DNA from: Pseudomonadota bacterium
GTDB lineage: Bacteria; Pseudomonadota; Alphaproteobacteria; Rhizobiales; Kaistiaceae
Length of the DNA: 7,602 nt
Assembly (NCBI GenBank): GCA_023433185.1
Contig: JAEZEN010000095.1
Span: 1 to 7,602, forward strand
Direction: 5' to 3'
A model generated the notes under the pieces. That model worked only from the letters and a program-made list of their open reading frames with translations, was not told the origin of the DNA and did no database searches. Made by a program: the position numbers and the translations under genes. Positions 1 through 5,146 of the stretch are shown in pieces. Numbering within the stretch: position 1 is the first letter of the stretch; every line of letters starts with the position of its first letter.

Positions 1-979
1 ACTGATGGGTGAGCGCGACATGGAGTGGCATCTCGAGCACCACCGCCGCAACCCCGAGCGCCGCCTGGGCGAGGAACACGAGCAGCAGCGCCAGGGCACC
101 CCGCGCGGCATTGGTGCCCCGCGCCACGACCGCGTAGACCGCGGCCACCACGAGGATCAAATAGGCGACCAGGCGATGGTCGAACTGCACCGTCACCGGG
201 TTCTCGAAGAGGTTCCGCCACCACGGCTCGGCGACCCAGAGGCCATAGGGGATCCATTCCCCGTCCATCGTCGGCCACGTGGACGAGATGTATCCGGCAC
301 CCAACCCTGCTACCAGACCGCCGAGGAACACCTGGAGGAACAGGAGCGCCACGATCGCGACCGCGAAGCCCCGGCCGGCCGGCGGCACCCGCGGCGGGGC
401 GCGGGGCGATATCCCGCGCGCCACCCAGACCACGAGGGCAAGGATGGCGAAGGCGATCGTGAGATGCGTCGCCAGCCGGTACTGGCTGACTTCGGTGCGA
501 TCGACGAGCCCGCTCGTCACCATCCACCAGCCGATGGCGCCCTGGAGGCCGCCGAGGACGAAGATGCCGAGGAGCTGGGGCGCGAGCGACCGCCCGATCC
601 GACCCGTCGCCCAGAAGAAGACCAGCGGCACGAAGAAGGCGACGCCGATGAAGCGTCCGAGAAAACGGTGCCCCCATTCCCACCAGAAGATCGCCTTGAA
701 CTCCTCGAGCGTCATGCCCCTGTTGATCAGCTGGTACTGGGGAATCTGGCGGTATTTGTCGAACTCCTCCTGCCATTCGGCGGCGTTGAGCGGCGGAATC
801 GTGCCGTGGATCGGCTGCCATTCGGTGATCGAGAGGCCCGAGCCGGTGAGCCGCGTCGCGCCGCCGACGAGGATCATCGCGATCACGAGGACCGCGATGA
901 CATGGAGCCAGACCCGCACCGGGGCGAGGCTGCGGCCCTGGTCCCCGCGAAGATCGGTCGCGCCGGCAATCGTCGTCAT
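1..979 (-). CDS. ctaA: Heme A synthase (COX15/CtaA family), 3' end cut off by window edge
   Basis: This integral membrane enzyme oxidises the C8 methyl of heme O to a formyl group, making heme A for aa3-type cytochrome c oxidase. I translated 326 residues from ATG 979-977 on the minus strand without a stop; the usual length is about 350-370, so roughly the last 30-40 residues are missing. The heme-ligand region EWGHR (E101, H104) is present, with further conserved histidines H172 (LATH), H268 (FDHR) and H325 (ALTHQ). Other family marks are GGATRLTGSGLSITEWQP (39-56) and STWPTMDGEW (233-242). Hydrophobic segments fall near residues 24-42, 108-124, 135-153, 170-187, 204-228, 268-286 and 294-314. 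A GGAG lies 8 nt before the start. It is divergent from the DUF2842 gene. The family call is secure; the C-terminus is unseen. Confidence 0.95.
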   Translation of the reverse strand, partial: MTTIAGATDLRGDQGRSLAPVRVWLHVIAVLVIAMILVGGATRLTGSGLSITEWQPIHGTIPPLNAAEWQEEFDKYRQIPQYQLINRGMTLEEFKAIFWWEWGHRFLGRFIGVAFFVPLVFFWATGRIGRSLAPQLLGIFVLGGLQGAIGWWMVTSGLVDRTEVSQYRLATHLTIAFAILALVVWVARGISPRAPPRVPPAGRGFAVAIVALLFLQVFLGGLVAGLGAGYISSTWPTMDGEWIPYGLWVAEPWWRNLFENPVTVQFDHRLVAYLILVVAAVYAVVARGTNAARGALALLLVFLAQAALGVAAVVLEMPLHVALTHQ

Positions 980-1001
980 GGCTTGTGCTCCACCGGGCAC
1001 C

Positions 1002-1028
1002 GATATAGGCCACGGGCGCCGGCCGCAA
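1002..1028 (-). promoter_or_regulatory. Possible ctaA promoter
   Basis: Read on the minus strand there is TTGCGG (1028-1023) and then CTATAT (1008-1003), which equals the -10 consensus often quoted for alphaproteobacteria. The 14-nt gap is short; taking TATATC as the -10 gives 15. The -10 lies about 24 nt before the ctaA ATG, giving a short leader with GGAG. It sits in the 86-bp region shared with the divergent DUF2842 gene. Motif reading only. Confidence 0.35.
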
Positions 1029-1065
1029 CCGGCGACACGCCGTCGCGGCGGAGGGACAGGAGACA

Positions 1066-1281
1066 ATGCGCCAGCGCACACGCAAGCTGATCGGTACCGT
1101 CTTCATCGCCGTCTTCGTGCCGGTCTACTGCCTGGTCGTGATGACCATCGCGGCGATGCGGCTGCCCGGCACCTCGACCCTGACCCAGACCGTCTTCTTT
1201 GCGATCTTCGGCCTGCTCTGGGTGATCCCCGCCGGGATCGTGATCCGATGGATGCAGAGGCCCGAGCGCACGCCCCGATGA
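1066..1281 (+). CDS. DUF2842 family small membrane protein
   Basis: This is a 71-residue protein opening MRQRTRKLIG, followed by two predicted membrane segments (about 10-31 and 41-61) and a short basic tail. The opening, size and two-helix layout match the DUF2842 family of small alphaproteobacterial inner-membrane proteins, whose function is not known to me. Two purine-rich stretches precede the ATG: AGGAG (1058-1062, 3 nt away) and GGAGGG (1050-1055, 10 nt away); the second has the better spacing. It is divergent from ctaA, and a link to cytochrome oxidase or membrane biogenesis is only a guess from that position. The stop codon overlaps the start of the next gene, so the two are probably co-translated. 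Confidence 0.85.
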   Translation: MRQRTRKLIGTVFIAVFVPVYCLVVMTIAAMRLPGTSTLTQTVFFAIFGLLWVIPAGIVIRWMQRPERTPR

Positions 1282-1772
1282 GTGCATTCGGGAGATCGAA
1301 CCCGCCCGGAAGGTTCGGATCCGGCGATTTCGAGTTCGCGGAATGGACGACGCCGTTCACCGACGCGGCGGTCGAGATCCTCGAGGTTGCGTATGCGCCG
1401 CGAGGCGCCACGCCTGCCCACATGCTCGTTCACGCCCCCTCGCGGTGGCGCGACCCGGAGGGACGTGATCTGGTCGCCCGGATCCATGTCCGCGATGCCG
1501 CGTCGATCTACCGACTGGTCTTTCCGACGATTGCGGCGATGAGGCTGCTGGATGAGGGCGGACTGCTGGAACTCTGGGAGAAAACCACGGAACTCGGAGG
1601 CCGTCCCGGACGAACGACATTTCGCGTCCGCAATCACGCCTGGACACGCGAAAGCGCGCTCTCCTTCCTGGCATCCGATGGGTGGTCTTTCGTGATCGCC
1701 ACTGACGACGAGTGCCTGGAAGTGGTGAGCGCGACCGCGCCAGAGATCACCGAAGAGCAAGCCCCCGGCTGA
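1278..1772 (+). CDS. Hypothetical protein, 164 aa, coupled to the DUF2842 gene
   Basis: I do not recognise this family. The start is ATG 1278, whose ATGA overlaps the stop of the upstream gene; no good Shine-Dalgarno sequence is near, so translational coupling is likely. The frame stays open further upstream, but that extension is antisense to ctaA and out of frame with DUF2842, so it is not used. The product looks soluble and acidic, with no signal peptide or membrane helix. It has mixed alpha/beta character, a WEKTTE stretch after a leucine-rich helix (about 89-104), one cysteine (C146) and an acidic tail. Its third-position GC falls slightly below the neighbours in places (ATT, GAA, AAA codons). 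The gene is probably real, because of the coupling and its length, but its function is unknown. It converges on the peroxiredoxin gene. Confidence 0.65.
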   Translation: MSAFGRSNPPGRFGSGDFEFAEWTTPFTDAAVEILEVAYAPRGATPAHMLVHAPSRWRDPEGRDLVARIHVRDAASIYRLVFPTIAAMRLLDEGGLLELWEKTTELGGRPGRTTFRVRNHAWTRESALSFLASDGWSFVIATDDECLEVVSATAPEITEEQAPG

Positions 1773-1819
1773 TCACAGCCAGGAGGCAGCCAGGGACGCG
1801 AAAGCGCTCGTGCATGGGG

Positions 1820-1848
1820 GAGGAAGGCGCATGCGCCGCGCCGTCCTC
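1820..1848. terminator. Imperfect hairpin between convergent genes
   Basis: GAGGA-A-GGCGC (1820-1830) pairs with GCGCC-G-TCCTC (1838-1848) around a 7-nt loop. This gives 10 base pairs with one A/G mismatch. The hairpin lies 47 nt after the stop of the 164-aa gene and 17 nt after the stop of the peroxiredoxin gene on the other strand. Neither strand has a following T-run, so it is not a standard intrinsic terminator; it may act as a weak bidirectional barrier or a 3'-end stabiliser. Part of it also forms a 12-bp palindrome, GGCGCATGCGCC (1826-1837). Confidence 0.4.
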
Positions 1849-1865
1849 GTGGTCGATGGCACGCG

Positions 1866-2525
1866 CTACTTCGGCTGCGGCACGATGCGGATATAGGGCT
1901 TCGGCTCCTTCCAGCCGTCCGGCCAGATCTTCTTCGCGTCGTCGTTGTTGACCGAGCCGGCGATGATGACGTCGTCGCCGTTCTTCCAGTTCACCGGCGT
2001 CGCGACCTTGTGCTTGGCGGTGAGCTGCATTGAATCGACGACGCGGAGAATCTCGTCGAAGTTCCGGCCGGTGGTCATCGGGTAGGCGATCATCAGCTTG
2101 ATCTTCTTGTCCGGGCCGATGACGTAGACGGTGCGGACGGTCTGGTTGTCGGCCGCGGTCCGGCCCTCGGCGCTGTCGCCGGCGGCGGCGGGCAGCATCT
2201 CGTAGAGCTTCGAGACCTTGAGGTCGGGGTCGCCGATCATCGGGAAGTTGACGGGGTAGCCCTGCGTCTCCTCGATGTCCTTCGCCCAGCCGCCGTGGCG
2301 ATCGACGGGGTCGACGCTGAGGCCGATGACCTTGACGTTCCGCTTCTCGAAGTCGGGCTTGAGCTTCGCCATGTAGCCCAGCTCGGTGGTGCAGACCGGG
2401 GTGAAATCCTTCGGGTGCGAGAAGATGATGCCCCAGGAGTCGCCCAGCCAGTCGTGGAACCTGATGGGCCCCTCCGTGGTCTCGGCCTCGAAGTCGGGCG
2501 CGGTGTCGCCGATGCGCAATGCCAT
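1866..2525 (-). CDS. 1-Cys peroxiredoxin (Prx6 subfamily)
   Basis: This thiol peroxidase reduces hydrogen peroxide and organic or lipid hydroperoxides, probably in the cytoplasm as no signal peptide is seen. The 219 residues match the usual Prx6 length of about 215-225. The thioredoxin-fold start is MALRIGDTAPDFEAETTEG. The peroxidatic site is PKDFTPVCTTE, with C45 and T42, and R131 (QTVRTVYVIG) is the expected catalytic arginine. C45 is the only cysteine, so there is no resolving cysteine in the chain and an external reductant, such as glutathione or a small thiol protein, must complete the cycle. The Prx6-type C-terminal domain is present, with PVNWKNGDDVII (177-188) and a GWKEPKPYIR tail. 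AAGGAG lies 8 nt before the ATG. A LysR gene lies 179 bp upstream on the same strand, but a hairpin and promoter-like motif separate them. Confidence 0.96.
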   Translation of the reverse strand: MALRIGDTAPDFEAETTEGPIRFHDWLGDSWGIIFSHPKDFTPVCTTELGYMAKLKPDFEKRNVKVIGLSVDPVDRHGGWAKDIEETQGYPVNFPMIGDPDLKVSKLYEMLPAAAGDSAEGRTAADNQTVRTVYVIGPDKKIKLMIAYPMTTGRNFDEILRVVDSMQLTAKHKVATPVNWKNGDDVIIAGSVNNDDAKKIWPDGWKEPKPYIRIVPQPK

Positions 2526-2557
2526 GGTCCTTGCTCCTTCTGGATTGTGCGCCCCGG

Positions 2558-2586
2558 ATGTAGGGCTCCGCCCCCGGCGGCTTCAA
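2558..2586 (-). promoter_or_regulatory. Predicted peroxiredoxin promoter
   Basis: On the minus strand, TTGAAG (2586-2581) and CTACAT (2563-2558) are separated by 17 nt. They resemble the TTGAC / CTATAT pattern described for housekeeping promoters of alphaproteobacteria. The -10 lies 32 nt before the ATG, leaving room for the AAGGAG ribosome site. This supports separate transcription from the upstream LysR gene. No OxyR-type operator was identified. Confidence 0.5.
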
Positions 2587-2617
2587 GCAACGCTGTTCCC
2601 GAAGCGCGTGGGGCGTC

Positions 2618-2649
2618 GGAAAATGCTGCCGCAGCGTGGTCCGCGGCAG
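2618..2649 (-). terminator. Probable intrinsic terminator of the LysR gene
   Basis: Read on the minus strand, CTGCCGC (2649-2643) and GCGGCAG (2632-2626) form a perfect 7-bp stem with a 10-nt loop, followed by CATTTTCC. The T-run has only four residues after a C-A, so strength is moderate. It lies 55 nt past the LysR stop codon and ahead of the peroxiredoxin promoter-like motif. Confidence 0.55.
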
Positions 2650-2704
2650 GATACGCATGGCCATCGACGGGTCTATGGCCGGGATCACAGGGTGTTGGAC
2701 GTCC

Positions 2705-3583
2705 CTACTCCGCTGCGACCCGAACCGTGAGGTTGTCGAGCGACGACACGATGTGCTCGGCGAGCGCCCGGACGATCGGCGCATCCGCCCGGCGCGCCGA
2801 GCGGATGATCCCGATCTCGCAGTTGGGCAGGCGGGGCAGGCCGTCGGCCTCCCCGAGCACCCGCATGCCGCGGCGCAGTGCCGATTCGGCGAGCACCGAC
2901 ACCGCGAGCCCGGCGAGTACGGCGGCGGAGACCGCGGTGGCGTTGGAGCTCTGGTAGAGAACGCGGTACTTCCGGCCGGCCCCGGTGAGCGCCGCAACCG
3001 CCGCTTCGCGCCAGATGCACGGCGCCTTGGAGAGGGCAAGCGGCAGCACCTCCTCCGAGGCGACCTCGTGCTGGGCCGAACTGACCCAGAGCAGCGGCTC
3101 CTGCCGCACCACCTCGACCGGCCCGGCGCCGCAGGCGGTGACGATGGCGAGGTCGACCTCGCCGATCGCCGCCTGCCGGAAGAGTTCGTTCGACGGCTCG
3201 CAGGTCACCGAGACCTCGACCCGCGGGTTCGAGCGCGAGAAGCGGGCCAGAACCTCGGGCAGGAAGCGGTCGGCATAGTCGTCCGGCGTGCCGAGCCGGA
3301 TCGATCCGCTCAACTCGGTGTCGTCGAAGGCGGCGACCGTCTCGTCGGCGAGGCGCACCAGCCGCCGCGCATAGGCGAGCAGCCGCTCGCCCTCCTCGGT
3401 CAGTCGCGAGGCCCGTCCGTCGCGGGCGAAGATCGGCTTGCCGATCCGCTCCTCGAGCCGGCGCATCTGCATCGAGACGGCGGACTGGGTCTTGAACACG
3501 ACGTCGCCGGCGCGGGTGAAGCTGCCGGTCTCGGCGATGGCGACGAACGTGCGGAGCTGATCGAGGTCAAGGCTGGCGGCCAT
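2705..3583 (-). CDS. LysR-family transcriptional regulator
   Basis: This is a DNA-binding regulator of 292 residues, the normal LysR length. The N-terminal winged helix-turn-helix covers about residues 7-66: LDLDQLRTFVAIAETGSFT, then TQSAVSMQMRRLEERIGKPIF and the RLTEEGERLL turn. A linker helix follows, then the effector-binding domain from about 93 to 288, opening SIRLGTPDDYADRFLPEVL. The start at ATG 3583 is preferred because GGGAGG lies 7 nt upstream; GTG 3607 is in frame but has no ribosome site. Its four cysteines (128, 151, 189, 255) do not sit in the OxyR-type Cys-x8-Cys context, so a peroxide-sensing role is not supported even though a peroxiredoxin gene follows. It is divergent from the DUF1127 gene, the classic layout for a LysR protein controlling itself and the facing gene. 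The ligand is unknown. Confidence 0.94.
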   Translation of the reverse strand: MAASLDLDQLRTFVAIAETGSFTRAGDVVFKTQSAVSMQMRRLEERIGKPIFARDGRASRLTEEGERLLAYARRLVRLADETVAAFDDTELSGSIRLGTPDDYADRFLPEVLARFSRSNPRVEVSVTCEPSNELFRQAAIGEVDLAIVTACGAGPVEVVRQEPLLWVSSAQHEVASEEVLPLALSKAPCIWREAAVAALTGAGRKYRVLYQSSNATAVSAAVLAGLAVSVLAESALRRGMRVLGEADGLPRLPNCEIGIIRSARRADAPIVRALAEHIVSSLDNLTVRVAAE

Positions 3584-3624
3584 CGGCGGCCTCCCGTGAG
3601 ACATCACAAGCGCTGATGCGAGAC

Positions 3625-3651
3625 ATTAGAAACATTCGTTGGAATGATCAA
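3625..3651 (-). promoter_or_regulatory. Possible LysR gene promoter
   Basis: On the minus strand, TTGATC (3651-3646) is followed after 15 nt by TCTAAT (3630-3625), five of six matches to TATAAT. Using TAATGT as the -10 gives a 17-nt spacer but a poorer hexamer. The stretch is distinctly AT-rich against its surroundings, as expected for a promoter. The start codon at 3583 lies about 40 nt downstream. The dyad at 3633-3646 sits in the spacer, a good position for autorepression. Confidence 0.45.
3633..3646. promoter_or_regulatory. Inverted repeat CATTC-N4-GAATG, possible LysR operator
   Basis: CATTC (3633-3637) and GAATG (3642-3646) form a perfect 5-bp dyad in the intergenic region between the LysR and DUF1127 genes. 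LysR proteins usually bind interrupted dyads with a T-N11-A core. T3635 and A3647 fit that spacing, but not symmetrically about this dyad, so the match is suggestive only. The overlapping TGATCA (3645-3650) is a further small palindrome. Confidence 0.4.
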
Positions 3652-3756
3652 TACGAAGCGCGCATGTATCGGGTGTCCCAAGACCCGAAGGGAGCCGACA
3701 GTGCCGCCGCCACCCCGGCCGGCACCGGTCGGCCGCCGCTTCAAGGAACCACGGCC

Positions 3757-4062
3757 ATGGCCAGCTTCGACGATACCCGCCACGCCCTCAGCTCCGGGCA
3801 CTTCTTCCCGTTCGCCGCCGCGATGTGGCACCGCGCCGCGGAGATGGTCGAGGCCTATCGCAACCGCCGCCAGGTCGCCCCCCTTCTCCAGTGGGATGCG
3901 CACATGCTCCGCGACATCGGCCTGACGCCGGGCGACGTCCGTTCGGCGCTCGCCTCCCCGCTCGTCGAGGACCCATCCTATCGCCTCGATACGATGGCGC
4001 GGGAGCGGCGAAGCGCGTTCCTCGCCCATGCCCGCGAACGGCGGGACCGCACGCCGCGCTGA
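3757..4062 (+). CDS. DUF1127 domain protein (YjiS-like)
   Basis: This small basic protein has 101 residues from ATG 3757. AAGGA lies 8-9 nt before this start. The frame is open back to ATG 3616, but the extra 47 codons run through the AT-rich promoter region and the dyad, have no ribosome site and look non-coding. The DUF1127 core covers about residues 36-72: RRQVAPLLQWDAHMLRDIGLTPGDVRSAL. A basic C-terminal tail follows (DPSYRLDTMARERR to the end). DUF1127 proteins are common in alphaproteobacteria; studied members are arginine-rich and have been linked to RNA binding, phosphate and carbon metabolism and stress. The N-terminal 35 residues make this longer than the shortest (about 45-50 aa) members. 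It is divergent from a LysR regulator that may control it, and ends before a strong terminator. Confidence 0.85.
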   Translation: MASFDDTRHALSSGHFFPFAAAMWHRAAEMVEAYRNRRQVAPLLQWDAHMLRDIGLTPGDVRSALASPLVEDPSYRLDTMARERRSAFLAHARERRDRTPR

Positions 4063-4081
4063 TCCCGACGTCCTTTTCTGG

Positions 4082-4108
4082 CGGAGCCGTCAGTCCCCTG
4101 GGGCTCCG
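4082..4108 (+). other. Hairpin in the DUF1127 3' untranslated region
   Basis: CGGAGCC (4082-4088) and GGCTCCG (4102-4108) form a perfect 7-bp stem with a 13-nt loop, GTCAGTCCCCTGG. It begins 19 nt after the stop codon and lies 7 nt ahead of the terminator stem. It has no T-run of its own, so it is an added structure in the 3' untranslated region and not a second terminator. Confidence 0.55.
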
Positions 4109-4115
4109 ATAAACT

Positions 4116-4145
4116 GGCCCGCCTTCGTGGCGGGCCTCTTTTCTT
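4116..4145 (+). terminator. Strong intrinsic terminator after the DUF1127 gene
   Basis: GGCCCGCC (4116-4123) pairs perfectly with GGCGGGCC (4129-4136) around a 5-nt loop, TTCGT, and is followed by TCTTTTCTT. This is a textbook Rho-independent terminator, 53 nt past the DUF1127 stop. It separates that gene from rsmE, which therefore needs its own promoter. Confidence 0.9.
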
Positions 4146-4150
4146 CGGGG

Positions 4151-4178
4151 TTGCGGCGGCCATCCGGTAGGCCTATCG
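4151..4178 (+). promoter_or_regulatory. Possible rsmE promoter, maybe leaderless
   Basis: TTGCGG (4151-4156) and CTATCG (4173-4178) are separated by 16 nt. Only 39 bases lie between the upstream T-run and the rsmE ATG, so the promoter must be about here. A start site 7 nt past this -10 would fall on the A of the rsmE ATG itself. The hexamers are weak matches. Confidence 0.35.
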
Positions 4179-4184
4179 GCGAGT

Positions 4185-4949
4185 ATGGCCCAAGCCGATT
4201 CGAGACTGCAGCGCCTGTTCCTCCGCGCCATCCTGTCCCCCGGCGCCCGGGCGGAACTCGACCGCGCCCAGGCCCACTACCTGATCAATGTGCTGCGCCT
4301 CGCCGACGGCGATGCTGTCCTCGTCTTCAACGGCCGTGACGGCGAGTTCCGCGCCACGCTGACCGGCTCGGGCAAGCGCGGCCAGAGCCTCGTCATCGGC
4401 GACCAGGTGCGGGTCCAGCCGGCACCTTCGGACCTCCGCTACCTCTTCGCCCCCCTCAAGCAGGCCCGGCTCGACTACATGGTCGGCAAGGCGGTCGAGA
4501 TGGGGGCGTCGCGGCTGACGCCGGTGCTCACCCAGCACGTCCAGGTCGGCCGCGTAAACCTCGAGCGCATGGAATCGAACGCCATCGAGGCCGCGGAGCA
4601 GTGCGGCATCCTCGCCCTCCCCAGGATCGACGCGCCGGTCGGCCTCGACCCCCTCCTCGACGCCTGGCCCACCGACGAGCTGGAACGGCGCATCGTGTTC
4701 TGCGACGAGGGCGACGGCGGAAGCGACCCGCTTGCCGTGCTCGCCGCGATGCCCAGGGCGCCGCTCGCCGTGCTGATCGGGCCGGAGGGTGGCTTCTCGG
4801 CCGCCGAACGGGACCGCCTTCGCGCCCTGCCGTTTGTCACCCCTCTGCCGCTCGGCCCGCGGATCCTGCGGGCCGACACCGCGGCCGTCGCCGCTCTCGC
4901 CATGGTACAGGCCGCGTGCGGCGACTGGCGCGACCCGGGCCCAGGCTGA
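4185..4949 (+). CDS. rsmE: 16S rRNA (uracil1498-N3)-methyltransferase
   Basis: RsmE is a SPOUT-class enzyme that uses S-adenosylmethionine to methylate N3 of U1498 in 16S rRNA of the assembled 30S subunit. The 254 residues fit the family (about 240-255). The N-terminal PUA-like domain contains [13 protein letters not shown] (31-43) and FNGRDGEF (48-55). The methyltransferase domain starts near 85 with [21 protein letters not shown] (88-107) and continues through [14 protein letters not shown] (127-140). The trefoil-knot cofactor site is formed by [12 protein letters not shown] (197-208) and [16 protein letters not shown] (223-238). No Shine-Dalgarno sequence is visible before the ATG; the start matches the usual family N-terminus, in which RLFL leads the first strand. 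It is followed by the EAL gene after 197 bp. Confidence 0.96.
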   Translation: MAQADSRLQRLFLRAILSPGARAELDRAQAHYLINVLRLADGDAVLVFNGRDGEFRATLTGSGKRGQSLVIGDQVRVQPAPSDLRYLFAPLKQARLDYMVGKAVEMGASRLTPVLTQHVQVGRVNLERMESNAIEAAEQCGILALPRIDAPVGLDPLLDAWPTDELERRIVFCDEGDGGSDPLAVLAAMPRAPLAVLIGPEGGFSAAERDRLRALPFVTPLPLGPRILRADTAAVAALAMVQAACGDWRDPGPG

Positions 4950-5146
4950 ACCGAGGGGTTCGCCCCCTGATTGCGCCGCGTCGGGCGCATACCCCGCTTC
5001 TGCAAGTGCGCCGTCGACGCTCCGTGAATGCGACCACCAGCCATGCGCGTATAGAACAGGTGCCAGCATCTCCTGACACTGCTACATTTGGCAATGCACT
5101 GTCTCGCCGAGACTGCAGCCGATCCTGATCTTCACGGGGCTCCACG

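Noticed and set aside
5..1090. 361-codon plus-strand open frame across the left edge
   Set aside because: It is antisense to ctaA, low in hydrophobic residues and highly charged without domain features. The minus-strand translation is an unmistakable heme A synthase.
1747..3039. 430-codon minus-strand open frame spanning the peroxiredoxin and part of the LysR gene
   Set aside because: It crosses two well-supported genes in another frame and reads through their terminator and promoter region; composition is low-complexity Arg/Pro/Ser.
2705..3583. LysR protein as OxyR, regulator of the peroxiredoxin
   Set aside because: The cysteine positions and contexts do not match the OxyR redox pair, and the two genes appear to be separately transcribed.
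4955..4966. GGGG-TTCG-CCCC hairpin just after the rsmE stop
   Set aside because: The stem is only 4 bp and no T-run follows, so it is not called as a terminator.
5050..5055. TATAGA as a -10 element for the EAL gene
   Set aside because: No convincing -35 at 16-18 nt upstream was found, and the leader would be about 90 nt. The true promoter in 4950-5146 remains unassigned.
4173..5069. 298-codon open frame antisense to rsmE
   Set aside because: It overlaps rsmE completely, has no recognisable family, and its composition fits a reverse-strand shadow.
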